Source of the DNA: CAYJHC01 sp964369465
Lineage (GTDB): Bacteria; Bacillota; Clostridia; Peptostreptococcales; Anaerovoracaceae
NCBI GenBank assembly: GCA_964369465.1
Contig: CAYJEX010000007.1
Coordinates: 1-64,000 of the forward strand
Length of the DNA stretch: 64,000 nucleotides
Reading direction: 5' to 3'
Shown in pieces: positions 54,410-61,723 of this stretch; within the stretch, counting starts at the first letter, position 1; every line of letters begins with the position of its first letter. The notes under the pieces are model-generated. The model was not told the origin of the DNA and did not search any database. It saw nothing but the letters and a program-made list of their open reading frames with translations. A program made the position numbers and the translations under genes.

Positions 54410-54448
54410 TTGAAGTATCAAAAGCATTTTATACTTCTGATACTTCAA
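54410..54448 (-). terminator. Hairpin at the 3' end of the copper operon
   Basis: An 11-bp inverted repeat has arms at 54410-54420 and 54438-54448; the right arm lies inside the last codons of copZ. On the minus strand only a weak T-rich stretch follows. It is a probable end of the copA-csoR-copZ transcript. Confidence 0.5.
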
Positions 54449-54617
54449 ATCCTAAATCGTCTAATATTTCTTTTGATTCAGCTTCTTTTGTAGGGTCTAC
54501 TGTGACGGTTTTCAAAGATAAATCAATGGTGCAATCAATATTTGATTCTTGAAATGCATTAGAAATTCTCTTCACACAATTCTCACAGTGCATATCGGGT
54601 ATGTATAATTTTGTCAT
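54429..54617 (-). CDS. copZ: Copper chaperone CopZ, heavy-metal-associated domain
   Basis: Start chosen at ATG 54617 because AAAGGAAAG precedes it; a longer frame to 54638 would start before that site. The 62-residue protein is a single HMA domain: KLYIPDMHCENCVKRISNAF (metal-binding CxxC) and a C-terminal DDLGFEVSEV. It should pass Cu(I) to CopA in the cytoplasm. It is the last gene of the operon, after csoR. Confidence 0.92.
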   Translation of the reverse strand: MTKLYIPDMHCENCVKRISNAFQESNIDCTIDLSLKTVTVDPTKEAESKEILDDLGFEVSEV

Positions 54618-54638
54618 TTTTCTTTCCTTTCTTTTCAA

Positions 54639-54923
54639 TTATCTCATTAGTTTTTTTACTGTTCTTGTTAACTCTTCAATTATTTCATCATCACCATTTT
54701 TTATTTTGTTTACAACACAGGTGTTAATATGATTTGATAAGAGTTCTTGGTTAAATGCATTGAGTGCAGATTTTATTGCAGACACTTGGGTTATAATATC
54801 TGTGCAATATGCTTCCTCATTTACCAGTCGTTGAACTCCACGAACTTGTCCTTCTATTCTTTTTAGTCTATTAGTAAGCGATAATATTTCAGCTTCTTCT
54901 CTATGCTTTGATTTTTGTGTCAT
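54639..54923 (-). CDS. csoR: CsoR-type copper-sensing repressor
   Basis: The 94-residue all-helical protein has the CsoR pattern LTNRLKRIEGQVRGVQRLV, and the Cu(I) ligands Cys, His and Cys are visible in EEAYCTDII and SNHINTCVV (the CsoR trio rather than the FrmR or RcnR set). It should bind the palindrome upstream of copA and release it on Cu(I) binding. It overlaps the end of copA by 4 bp, so it is coupled to copA and represses its own operon. Confidence 0.93.
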   Translation of the reverse strand: MTQKSKHREEAEILSLTNRLKRIEGQVRGVQRLVNEEAYCTDIITQVSAIKSALNAFNQELLSNHINTCVVNKIKNGDDEIIEELTRTVKKLMR

Positions 54924-57160
54924 AGTTTTATTCCTTTCAATCTAAGTGCATTGGATACAACGCATAATGAACTAAGGCTCATAGCAATTCCTGCTATCAT
55001 TGGCGAAAGTAAAATTCCAAATGGGATATATAGTATTCCCGCAGCAAGGGGTATGCAAAGACTATTATAACAGAAAGCCCAAAATAAGTTTTGCTTAATA
55101 TTTTTTATTGTTTTTTTGCTTAACCTTATTGATTTGACGACATCTAATAAGTCATCTTTTAACAAAATAATTTGTGCTGAGTCTATTGCAATATGACTTC
55201 CGCTTCCAATAGCACATCCGATATCAGATTGTGCCAAGGCAGGTGCATCATTTATTCCATCACCTACCATCATTACAGTATGGCCCAGATCCTGGTACCT
55301 TTTAATTACGTTTGCTTTTTCAGTAGGCAAGACTTGGGATATAATCTCATCAATATTTACTTCTTTTCCTATTTTAGATGCTGTTTTATTATTATCTCCC
55401 GTTAGCATTACGGTTTTTATTCCAATTGTCTTGAGCATTTTAATTGCATCTATTGCAGAGGGCTTTATTTTGTCTGTAATTGCTAAATATCCATAAAATA
55501 CATTATTCTTTGAAACGAAAACTACTGTTTTGCCTTCATCGCTAAGTTTTTCATACTGGATGTTTGAAAGATCAATACTATTGTTTTTCATGAGTGTTTC
55601 ATTTCCAATTATATATGTATCACTATTATTTGTTTTGGCAATTATACCAAATCCATTTATATTTTCAAAAGAAGCTATATCATTTTGTAAGTCCAAGTTG
55701 TATTTTGACTCTTCTTTGCAAATTGCTTTTGCTAGTGGATGATTTGACAATTCTTCTATAGGTATTATTTCACTGAGAAATTGTTCGTTTGAAACATCAT
55801 TAGAAAAAATATCTGTTACTTGTGGCGAACCTTCTGTAATTGTTCCTGTTTTATCAAATATTGCAACAGAAACTTTGTGTGTATTTTCTAAAGCTTCTCC
55901 ACTTCTTATTAATATTCCATTTGATGCAGCTATACCAGTTCCTACAACAATAGAGGTTGGAGTTGCAAGACCCATTGAACAAGGACAAGCAATTACTAGA
56001 ATTGTAGTAAATATTTTAATTGCAAATGAAAAATCATATCCTAGAACAAGCCATATAGTTGATGCGACTATAGCAATTAGAATTGCAACAGGAATGAAGA
56101 TTCCAGCTACTTTATCTGCAATTTTAGAAATCGGAGCTTTTTTTCCTTGAGCGTTTTGCACAAAATCAATTATCTTTGAAAGAGTAGTATCTTGTCCAAT
56201 ATGTGTTATTTGGACATATAAAGCGCCTGTTGTTACGATACTACCACCAATAACAGAGGATGATATTTCTTTAATTATTGGAAAACTTTCACCCGTGAGC
56301 ATTGATTCATCTATACTACCATCGCCTTTTGACACTATACCATCTAAGGGTATACTTTCACCTGCTTTAACTAGAACAATATCTCCAATTTTTAAGTGAG
56401 ATGTTGGAATTTCCCATGTTCCATTTTCATCCACTAATAAAGCAGACGGAGGGGTTAAATTAATTAAGCTAGCAATAGCATCTTTTGTTTTTTCTACATT
56501 CTTTTTTTCCAAAAATTTACCAACTGAAACAAGAGTAAGAATTATTGCCGCCGATTCGTAATACAAGTTGTGGACTGCGTGAGGATTTATGTTTATCAGA
56601 AGAGTCATAACAAAACTGTAAATAAAGGAGGCAGTAGCACTAATTGCAACTAAAGTATCCATATTTGGAGTTTTGTGGAAAAGAGAATTAAACCCGCTAA
56701 TAAAAAATTTTCTTTCAAAAAAGATAATAAACAATGTTAGTGTTAGTTGTATTATTGCGAAATTATATGGATTTGAGTGTATTGATATAATATTAGGAAT
56801 GGGCAGATTATTAAAAAGCATTTGTCCCATTGAAATATATAGCAATAATATAGAAAATATTATTGCAAAAATCAAATTTAGTCTTTCATATTTTATATCA
56901 TCATTTTCTTTTGATATGGTTTCAGAATCTATTGTTTCAACATTATTTTTTGCAAGAATTGCACCAAAACCCGATTTTTGTATTTTGTTAATTATCATTT
57001 CCTCAGTAACTAAGGAGTCGTCGTATGATATGACAAGACGATTCATTGGTAGATTAACTTGGCTTTCTATTACACCATTTAACTTTGATGTTACTCTTTC
57101 GATTGCGCTTGAGCATGCAGCACAGTGCATTCCTGTAATATTGTATATTTCAGTTTTCAT
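54920..57160 (-). CDS. copA: Cu(I)-exporting P1B-type ATPase CopA
   Basis: The 746-residue protein pumps Cu(I) out through the cytoplasmic membrane. One N-terminal HMA domain has GMHCAACSSAIE (CxxC at residues 13-16). Transmembrane helices begin near residue 95. TGES is near 288, the metal-site CPC is in IACPCSMGLATPTS (about 390), the phosphorylation motif DKTGTITEG near 434, and MVGDGINDAPAL near 640, followed by NQNLFWAFCYN-type helices (KQNLFWAFCYNSL). AGGAGAA precedes the ATG. Only one HMA domain is present, while some homologues have two. Confidence 0.96.
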   Translation of the reverse strand: MKTEIYNITGMHCAACSSAIERVTSKLNGVIESQVNLPMNRLVISYDDSLVTEEMIINKIQKSGFGAILAKNNVETIDSETISKENDDIKYERLNLIFAIIFSILLLYISMGQMLFNNLPIPNIISIHSNPYNFAIIQLTLTLFIIFFERKFFISGFNSLFHKTPNMDTLVAISATASFIYSFVMTLLININPHAVHNLYYESAAIILTLVSVGKFLEKKNVEKTKDAIASLINLTPPSALLVDENGTWEIPTSHLKIGDIVLVKAGESIPLDGIVSKGDGSIDESMLTGESFPIIKEISSSVIGGSIVTTGALYVQITHIGQDTTLSKIIDFVQNAQGKKAPISKIADKVAGIFIPVAILIAIVASTIWLVLGYDFSFAIKIFTTILVIACPCSMGLATPTSIVVGTGIAASNGILIRSGEALENTHKVSVAIFDKTGTITEGSPQVTDIFSNDVSNEQFLSEIIPIEELSNHPLAKAICKEESKYNLDLQNDIASFENINGFGIIAKTNNSDTYIIGNETLMKNNSIDLSNIQYEKLSDEGKTVVFVSKNNVFYGYLAITDKIKPSAIDAIKMLKTIGIKTVMLTGDNNKTASKIGKEVNIDEIISQVLPTEKANVIKRYQDLGHTVMMVGDGINDAPALAQSDIGCAIGSGSHIAIDSAQIILLKDDLLDVVKSIRLSKKTIKNIKQNLFWAFCYNSLCIPLAAGILYIPFGILLSPMIAGIAMSLSSLCVVSNALRLKGIKL

Positions 57161-57235
57161 TTTATATATTCTCCTATTGTGATTGTGGTGGATGTGTGTA
57201 TTTTACTTCTGTTCATAAAAGGATTTATCTATATT

Positions 57236-57265
57236 ATTCTAATACCCTACCAGGGTATTTGTCAA
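57236..57265 (-). promoter_or_regulatory. Promoter of the copA-csoR-copZ operon
   Basis: On the minus strand TTGACA (57265-57260) and TAGAAT (57241-57236) are separated by 18 bp, about 75 bp ahead of the copA start. The spacer contains the CsoR palindrome. The rest of the intergenic region up to 57397 holds a second possible promoter for the plus-strand gene (TTGATT at 57304-57309, TAATAT at 57326-57331). Confidence 0.8.
57242..57258. promoter_or_regulatory. CsoR operator
   Basis: ATACCCTACCAGGGTAT is a perfect 7-3-7 inverted repeat (ATACCCT / AGGGTAT). It has the ATACCC...GGGTAT form known for Firmicute CsoR boxes and lies wholly within the spacer of the copA promoter, so bound CsoR would block RNA polymerase. 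Confidence 0.88.
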
Positions 57266-57397
57266 ACTATCACATATTGAATTTGGATAATTTTTTAATT
57301 GGCTTGATTTTTTTATTTATACTGATAATATATAAGTATATGGAAGGATATAGAAGATATTTCATTTTATCGTAATTTGAATAAAGGAGAATTAGAA

Positions 57398-57739
57398 ATG
57401 AGTGGGTTTTTTAGTAAAGAAAAAGGAATAGTTTTTGCTGTTGGAACTGTTGTAGGAGTAGTATTAACAAAATTTTTACAAACAGAAACAGCTAAAGATC
57501 TTGCAGTGGTTGGAATTGCAAAAGGCATTATGGCGAAGGACACTATTATTGAAAAAGTAGCTAATGCTAAAGAACAAGCAGAAGATATTTACGCTGAAGC
57601 ACAAGAATTAGTTGATGAAGTGTATGAAGAGTATGAATGTGAATGTGAATGTGAATGTGATTGCAAAGATGATGAAAACTGTTGCTGTGGCGATGGAGAT
57701 GAGACTTGCTGTTGTGATGGTGAAGAAGAAAAGAAATAA
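57398..57739 (+). CDS. DUF6110-like protein with Cys-rich metal-binding-like tail
   Basis: Start chosen at ATG 57398, after AAAGGAGA. The 113-residue protein begins SGFFSKEKGIVFAVGTVVGV (one hydrophobic segment) and continues KDLAVVGIAKGIMAKDTI and an acidic helix, as I recall for DUF6110 proteins that accompany heavy-metal P-type ATPases. The last 35 residues contain four EC dipeptides in series, then DCKDD, CCCGDGDE and CCCDGEEEKK, 11 or so Cys residues likely to bind metal. It is divergent from copA, and directly behind it lies a truncated ATPase start. Confidence 0.75.
   Translation: MSGFFSKEKGIVFAVGTVVGVVLTKFLQTETAKDLAVVGIAKGIMAKDTIIEKVANAKEQAEDIYAEAQELVDEVYEEYECECECECDCKDDENCCCGDGDETCCCDGEEEKK
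57635..57658 (+). repeat. Hexanucleotide tandem repeat inside the Cys-rich tail
   Basis: Four exact copies of GAATGT in frame encode Glu-Cys repeats and are followed by the variant GATTGC (Asp-Cys). Slippage here would change the number of Cys residues without shifting the frame. Confidence 0.9.
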
Positions 57740-57744
57740 ATTAT

Positions 57745-57831
57745 ATGAAATTTGAAATTACATGTGATATCCCAAATAGATTGAGAGTGAGATTTGGAAA
57801 AAAGACATTAACTAGATTTAAAAAAGGATAA
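57745..57831 (+). pseudogene. Remnant of the N terminus of a heavy-metal P-type ATPase
   Basis: An ATG 5 bp after the DUF6110-like gene opens 28 codons reading MKFEITCDIPNRLRVRFGKK and then TLTRFKKG before a stop. The first 20 residues match, from memory, the start of P1B ATPases with an HMA_2-type N terminus (M-K-F/Y-x-I-x-x-D-I-P-x-R-L/I-R-V-R-F-G), which usually follow DUF6110 genes. No later part of such an ATPase is present. It therefore looks like a deletion scar; a real 28-residue peptide is less likely. Confidence 0.6.
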
Positions 57832-57866
57832 ATTACATAAGTTAGCTACAACTAACTTATGTAATT
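57831..57866. terminator. Long perfect hairpin after the ATPase remnant
   Basis: A perfect 15-bp stem (57831-57845 with 57852-57866) has a 6-base loop and starts at the stop codon of the remnant. There is no T-run on the plus strand. It could end the DUF6110 transcript or be the footprint of the deletion. Confidence 0.55.
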
Positions 57867-57895
57867 ATAGTATGTGTTATATTAAGTGTCAAGTA

Positions 57896-58537
57896 TTATT
57901 GGATTTTTTTTTGTTTTGTCATTGAAGATAATGCGATAATTCGCGAAAACAAAATTGCGCCTATGGAGTTGCCTAATGTCATTACAAGAATATATATAAA
58001 AGTGTTTATATTCCATGCATTAGCGAGGGTAAAATATAACATGTTGGCTATACAATGTTCAAAACCACATATGATAAAAACAGAAATAGGGAGTACGACT
58101 GCAGAAACTCTTTCAGCAGATCCTTTTAATGTTTTATATCCATCTACTGCAACATACATTAATATCCCACAAAATGTAGAAAGAATAAGTATACTAAATA
58201 TATCATCAGATAATTTTATTGCTGAAATTTCATGCACTCTGTCATAAATGATAGGGTAGATACGAGTTAATTTAATTAATATACCTGTGAATACAATTCC
58301 TATGAAATTTCCTAACCATATTATAATTATATCTAAAGTGTAGGATATAGGATTGTTAAATAAATATCCTATTTTTCCAGTAAACAAATTAAGTTCAAAA
58401 CATAAAACAAAAAACAATCCAATAGAAAATAGTAAAGAACCTATTACGATGTTTTCTACTGACAAATATACAACTCCACCAATTCCTATCATAATGCCAG
58501 CCAAAATAGCTAAGGCTAAACATTTTAATTTTTCCAT
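57896..58537 (-). CDS. Formate/nitrite transporter (FNT) family channel, short form
   Basis: Start chosen at ATG 58537, with GGGAGGG at 58546-58552; an in-frame extension to 58615 has no such support. The 213-residue protein has six hydrophobic segments and the FNT motifs FELNLFTGKIGYL and ICGFEHCIANMLYF (central pore His). It would pass formate, nitrite, hydrosulfide or a similar monovalent anion. It is shorter than FocA (about 285). It lies between two gene remnants, which suggests local rearrangement. Confidence 0.88.
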   Translation of the reverse strand: MEKLKCLALAILAGIMIGIGGVVYLSVENIVIGSLLFSIGLFFVLCFELNLFTGKIGYLFNNPISYTLDIIIIWLGNFIGIVFTGILIKLTRIYPIIYDRVHEISAIKLSDDIFSILILSTFCGILMYVAVDGYKTLKGSAERVSAVVLPISVFIICGFEHCIANMLYFTLANAWNINTFIYILVMTLGNSIGAILFSRIIALSSMTKQKKIQ

Positions 58538-58705
58538 TATCAAATCCCTCCCTATGATGTCAACTAAAATAAATGGGTTATACAACAATGATTTACAACC
58601 CACAACAGTATCCATTATATAGAAAAAGTTAAAGAATGTCCAATTTTATATTGATATTATCATTGATATTTTAGTGATAACATAGTAAGCTAAAGATATA
58701 CTTAG

Positions 58706-58837
58706 TATAATGAGGGGATAATATTAAATTCAATAAAGAATGTAAAAGACAAAACAATTATTCTAGTATCACATAGAAAATCAACGATAGGGATTGCAGA
58801 AAATGTGATATATTTAGATACAGATAGGAAGAGCTAA
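58706..58837 (+). pseudogene. Remnant of the C terminus of an ABC exporter ATPase
   Basis: A stop-bounded frame of 43 codons, with no start codon or ribosome binding site of its own, ends in KDKTIILVSHRKSTIGIAEN and VIYLDTDRKS. This is the H-loop region (VSHR) and tail of an ABC exporter nucleotide-binding domain; the Walker and signature motifs are absent. The rest of the 328-bp gap between the FNT gene and pgeF (58538-58865) shows nothing else recognisable. Confidence 0.7.
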
Positions 58838-58865
58838 ATTTTATTTGTACAAGTAATATTTAAGT

Positions 58866-59609
58866 TTAATTGAAAGAAATTACACTTAAATTTCTACCTA
58901 AATCACCTTTTCTATGACTATAAAATAAATGATTGTCTCTATATGTACAATAAGGACTGATTGTAATATTTCCTTCAATAACTCCCAAATTTAACAGTTG
59001 TTGTTTGTTCAAACCTTTGTTATCAACATAAAAGTGAGTTTCATCTTTTTTTTCATAATATGCAGAAGTGTCAAAGTTCATATTTTTTACATAATTTATT
59101 ACATCTTCTTTTACTTCGAAGTTTTCTTTAGAAATACATGGCCCAATATATGCGTATAACATTTTAGGATCAATGTTATAATTTTTAATAAAATTTTCAA
59201 CCATAATAGTAACAATTTGAGTTGCTGTACCAAGCCAGCCTGCGTGTATAGAAGCAACTAATTGTTTGTCTCTACAGTATATTAGAATTGGTGTGCAATC
59301 TGCATGAAATGTAAGCAATGATATATTTGGAGTAGTTGTATATAAAGCGTCACAATTTTGAAAAGCTGTATCCCTACTTAAAATCCCCTTACCACCATCT
59401 TTTGATGAAACTTTAATATAGTTTGTAGAATGTGTTTGCTGTGGCGCAATCATAGAATCAATCTTAATATCCAAAATAGTAGCTAATCTTTTTCGATTAG
59501 CTACTATTAATTCTTTGTCAGGATTATTAAATGACATATCACCTAATTCCTTTGTTGTTGTATATGCTTTTATTTCATTAGGGAATACGTCCCATTTCAA
59601 CAAATTCAT
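58866..59609 (-). CDS. pgeF: Peptidoglycan editing factor PgeF (laccase-domain, YfiH)
   Basis: The 247-residue protein has the YfiH/DUF152 marks APQQTHSTNYIKV, LLTFHADCTPILIYC (metal-binding His and Cys), VASIHAGWLGTATQI, YIGPCISKENFEV and the C-terminal HRKGDLGRNLSVI. PgeF removes wrongly incorporated serine from UDP-MurNAc precursors; relatives also act on purine nucleosides. AGAAAGG precedes the ATG. It is transcribed toward the FNT gene. Confidence 0.93.
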   Translation of the reverse strand: MNLLKWDVFPNEIKAYTTTKELGDMSFNNPDKELIVANRKRLATILDIKIDSMIAPQQTHSTNYIKVSSKDGGKGILSRDTAFQNCDALYTTTPNISLLTFHADCTPILIYCRDKQLVASIHAGWLGTATQIVTIMVENFIKNYNIDPKMLYAYIGPCISKENFEVKEDVINYVKNMNFDTSAYYEKKDETHFYVDNKGLNKQQLLNLGVIEGNITISPYCTYRDNHLFYSHRKGDLGRNLSVISFN

Positions 59610-59688
59610 AAGAACCTTTCTAAAAATACAAGAAGTTACTGTGCTATATGTTTTGATGTAATTTCATTTTATCATATAATTATCGTTG

Positions 59689-60648
59689 TTATCGTTTCCC
59701 TTTATCATATATTTCACCTAAAGCACGAGGCATTTGATTATGCTTAGAGAAAAATGCAAGCAAAATCAGTGTTAAAAAGTAAGGAAGTATTGCAATAAGA
59801 TCTTGATATGTACTTGGAAGTTCCAATACTTTTACTACATAGAATCCAGTAGATCTAGCAAAACCAAAGAATAAACATGTAAAGAATGTAAACAATATTG
59901 ACCAATTTCCAAAAATTAGTGCAGCAATGGCAAGATATCCATATCCTAAATAAATAGAAGGGGAGAAGTTTGCTGTTATTGAATAAGCAAAACTAATACC
60001 AGCAAGTCCTGATAAAGCTCCAGAAATAGTTACAGCAATAAACCTTATTTTGCTTACATTTATGCCAGCTGCATCAACAGCATGAGGATTATCTCCGCAA
60101 GCTCTTAAGTTCATCCCAAATCTTGTGCGATATAGTACATACCAAGCAATAAATGCTAATGCTATGATTACAAATTGGAATGGGTAAATCTCTTTGAAAA
60201 ATCCACCTAAAATAGGAATATCAGAAAGGAAAGGGATGTCTATTTTGTCTGCAACATTTAACTCGAATTTATTCGATGGTTGGTTAAATAATTCTTTGTT
60301 AATTAATTTTGTTAAAAATGTAGTTAAAGCAACAGCTAAAATATTAATTACAACACCACTTACAACTTGATTTGCTTTAAATTTAATGCATAAAAGTGCA
60401 TGGAGTAGGGCGTATAAGCCACCTCCAATTATTGACGCTAGTAGTGCAATATAAAATGGCATTTGTGAATCAAGTGCAAAGCTTCCAGAAACTAAAATTG
60501 CAATAAATGCACCAAAGAATGCACCAAATCCTTGCAATCCTTCAAGTGCTAAATTAGTAATTCCACTTTTTTCACTGTAGATACCTCCTATAGCCATAAT
60601 AAGTAGAGGAAGCGAGAAGGATAATCCATCAATTATTATTCTATCCAT
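59689..60648 (-). CDS. Nucleoside-type ABC transporter permease (NupQ-like)
   Basis: The 319-residue permease has about nine hydrophobic segments. It starts FSLPLLIMAIGGIYSEKSGI, with TNLALEGLQGFGAFFGAFIA and RTRFGMNLRACGDNPHAVDAAGINV, the permease loop of the BMP-linked importer family (YufQ/NupQ type). It pairs with the permease gene just upstream, which it overlaps by 8 bp. AGGAGGTAA precedes its ATG. Confidence 0.92.
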   Translation of the reverse strand: MDRIIIDGLSFSLPLLIMAIGGIYSEKSGITNLALEGLQGFGAFFGAFIAILVSGSFALDSQMPFYIALLASIIGGGLYALLHALLCIKFKANQVVSGVVINILAVALTTFLTKLINKELFNQPSNKFELNVADKIDIPFLSDIPILGGFFKEIYPFQFVIIALAFIAWYVLYRTRFGMNLRACGDNPHAVDAAGINVSKIRFIAVTISGALSGLAGISFAYSITANFSPSIYLGYGYLAIAALIFGNWSILFTFFTCLFFGFARSTGFYVVKVLELPSTYQDLIAILPYFLTLILLAFFSKHNQMPRALGEIYDKGKR

Positions 60649-61723
60649 TTATGTTACCTCCTTCTTTCTTATTAAATCTATATTCCACATATACTCTACA
60701 AGCACTACACAAAAGAATAATGCTAATAATAACATCTGCAATTTCAATAGGGAGCCCTGAAGAAGAACTCATATATACACTACCTTCGCTGACTCCAGTA
60801 ATAAGGAAAGAAGAAAAAATACTTCCAACTGGATGGTTATTAGCCAGTAATGATACAGCTATTGAATCGAAGCCTACAGGTGTAAGGACCCCTGGTTGGA
60901 TAGCGCCATAAAATCCTAAATAATATGTTACGCCTGCTAATCCACCTAATGCACCAGAAAGACACATTGCTAATAAAATGGTTTTTCTTACAGCTACACC
61001 TGCATATTTTGCAGAGTCTTTATTAAGTCCAACAGCCTTTATTTCATAACCAAATGTTGTTTTATCAATTAAAAACTTCACGAAGAAAACAACAATAATT
61101 GCTATTATTATTCCAAGAGGAATATCCATTTTTAAATTTCCAATTTCCGTACCCATTAATGTTAGTCTTGACTCAGTAGTAACGTTGAATGATTGTCTAG
61201 AAACAGGATCCATATAATATATATTAATAAAGAAACTGACAACATATAATGTGATATAGTTGAGCATTATAGATGAAACAACTTCGCTAATATTAAATTT
61301 GTATTTTAGAAAACCAATTAGAGCTCCAAATAGAGCACCTGCTAAAATCCCAATAAATATAACGAGTGGCTTTGCAATAAATGCACTTAACTCGCTGTAG
61401 CCTACGAGTACTGTTGCTAAAAAACCAGAAAACAACATTTGACCAGAAATACTTATATTGAATAATCCTGCTTTCATTGCTACAGCAAATGATAGTGCTG
61501 CAAATATCATAGGTGTAACTGCATTTAAGAAACCCATGAATTCAGTAAGCATGTTTGTATTAGCAGCATATGAAGCTTTTGGAAACAAACCAGAACCTTG
61601 CATCAAGCTGATGAATACTTGAATTGGATTGCTCCCCAAAATCAATACAATTATTGCTGCAACAAGAAAACTAAAAAGTATAATTAATATGGGTAAAGTG
61701 ATTGATTTATTTTTTATTTTCAT
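60641..61723 (-). CDS. Nucleoside-type ABC transporter permease (NupP-like)
   Basis: The 360-residue permease has about ten hydrophobic segments, with NTNMLTEFMGFLNAVTPMIF, AMKAGLFNISISGQMLFSGF and TFGYEIKAVGLNKDSAKYAGV, as in YufP/NupP proteins. It overlaps the ATPase gene by 17 bp and the second permease by 8 bp, showing one tight operon: substrate-binding protein, ATPase, two permeases. The likely cargo is purine or pyrimidine nucleosides, by analogy with NupNOPQ. Confidence 0.92.
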   Translation of the reverse strand: MKIKNKSITLPILIILFSFLVAAIIVLILGSNPIQVFISLMQGSGLFPKASYAANTNMLTEFMGFLNAVTPMIFAALSFAVAMKAGLFNISISGQMLFSGFLATVLVGYSELSAFIAKPLVIFIGILAGALFGALIGFLKYKFNISEVVSSIMLNYITLYVVSFFINIYYMDPVSRQSFNVTTESRLTLMGTEIGNLKMDIPLGIIIAIIVVFFVKFLIDKTTFGYEIKAVGLNKDSAKYAGVAVRKTILLAMCLSGALGGLAGVTYYLGFYGAIQPGVLTPVGFDSIAVSLLANNHPVGSIFSSFLITGVSEGSVYMSSSSGLPIEIADVIISIILLCSACRVYVEYRFNKKEGGNING

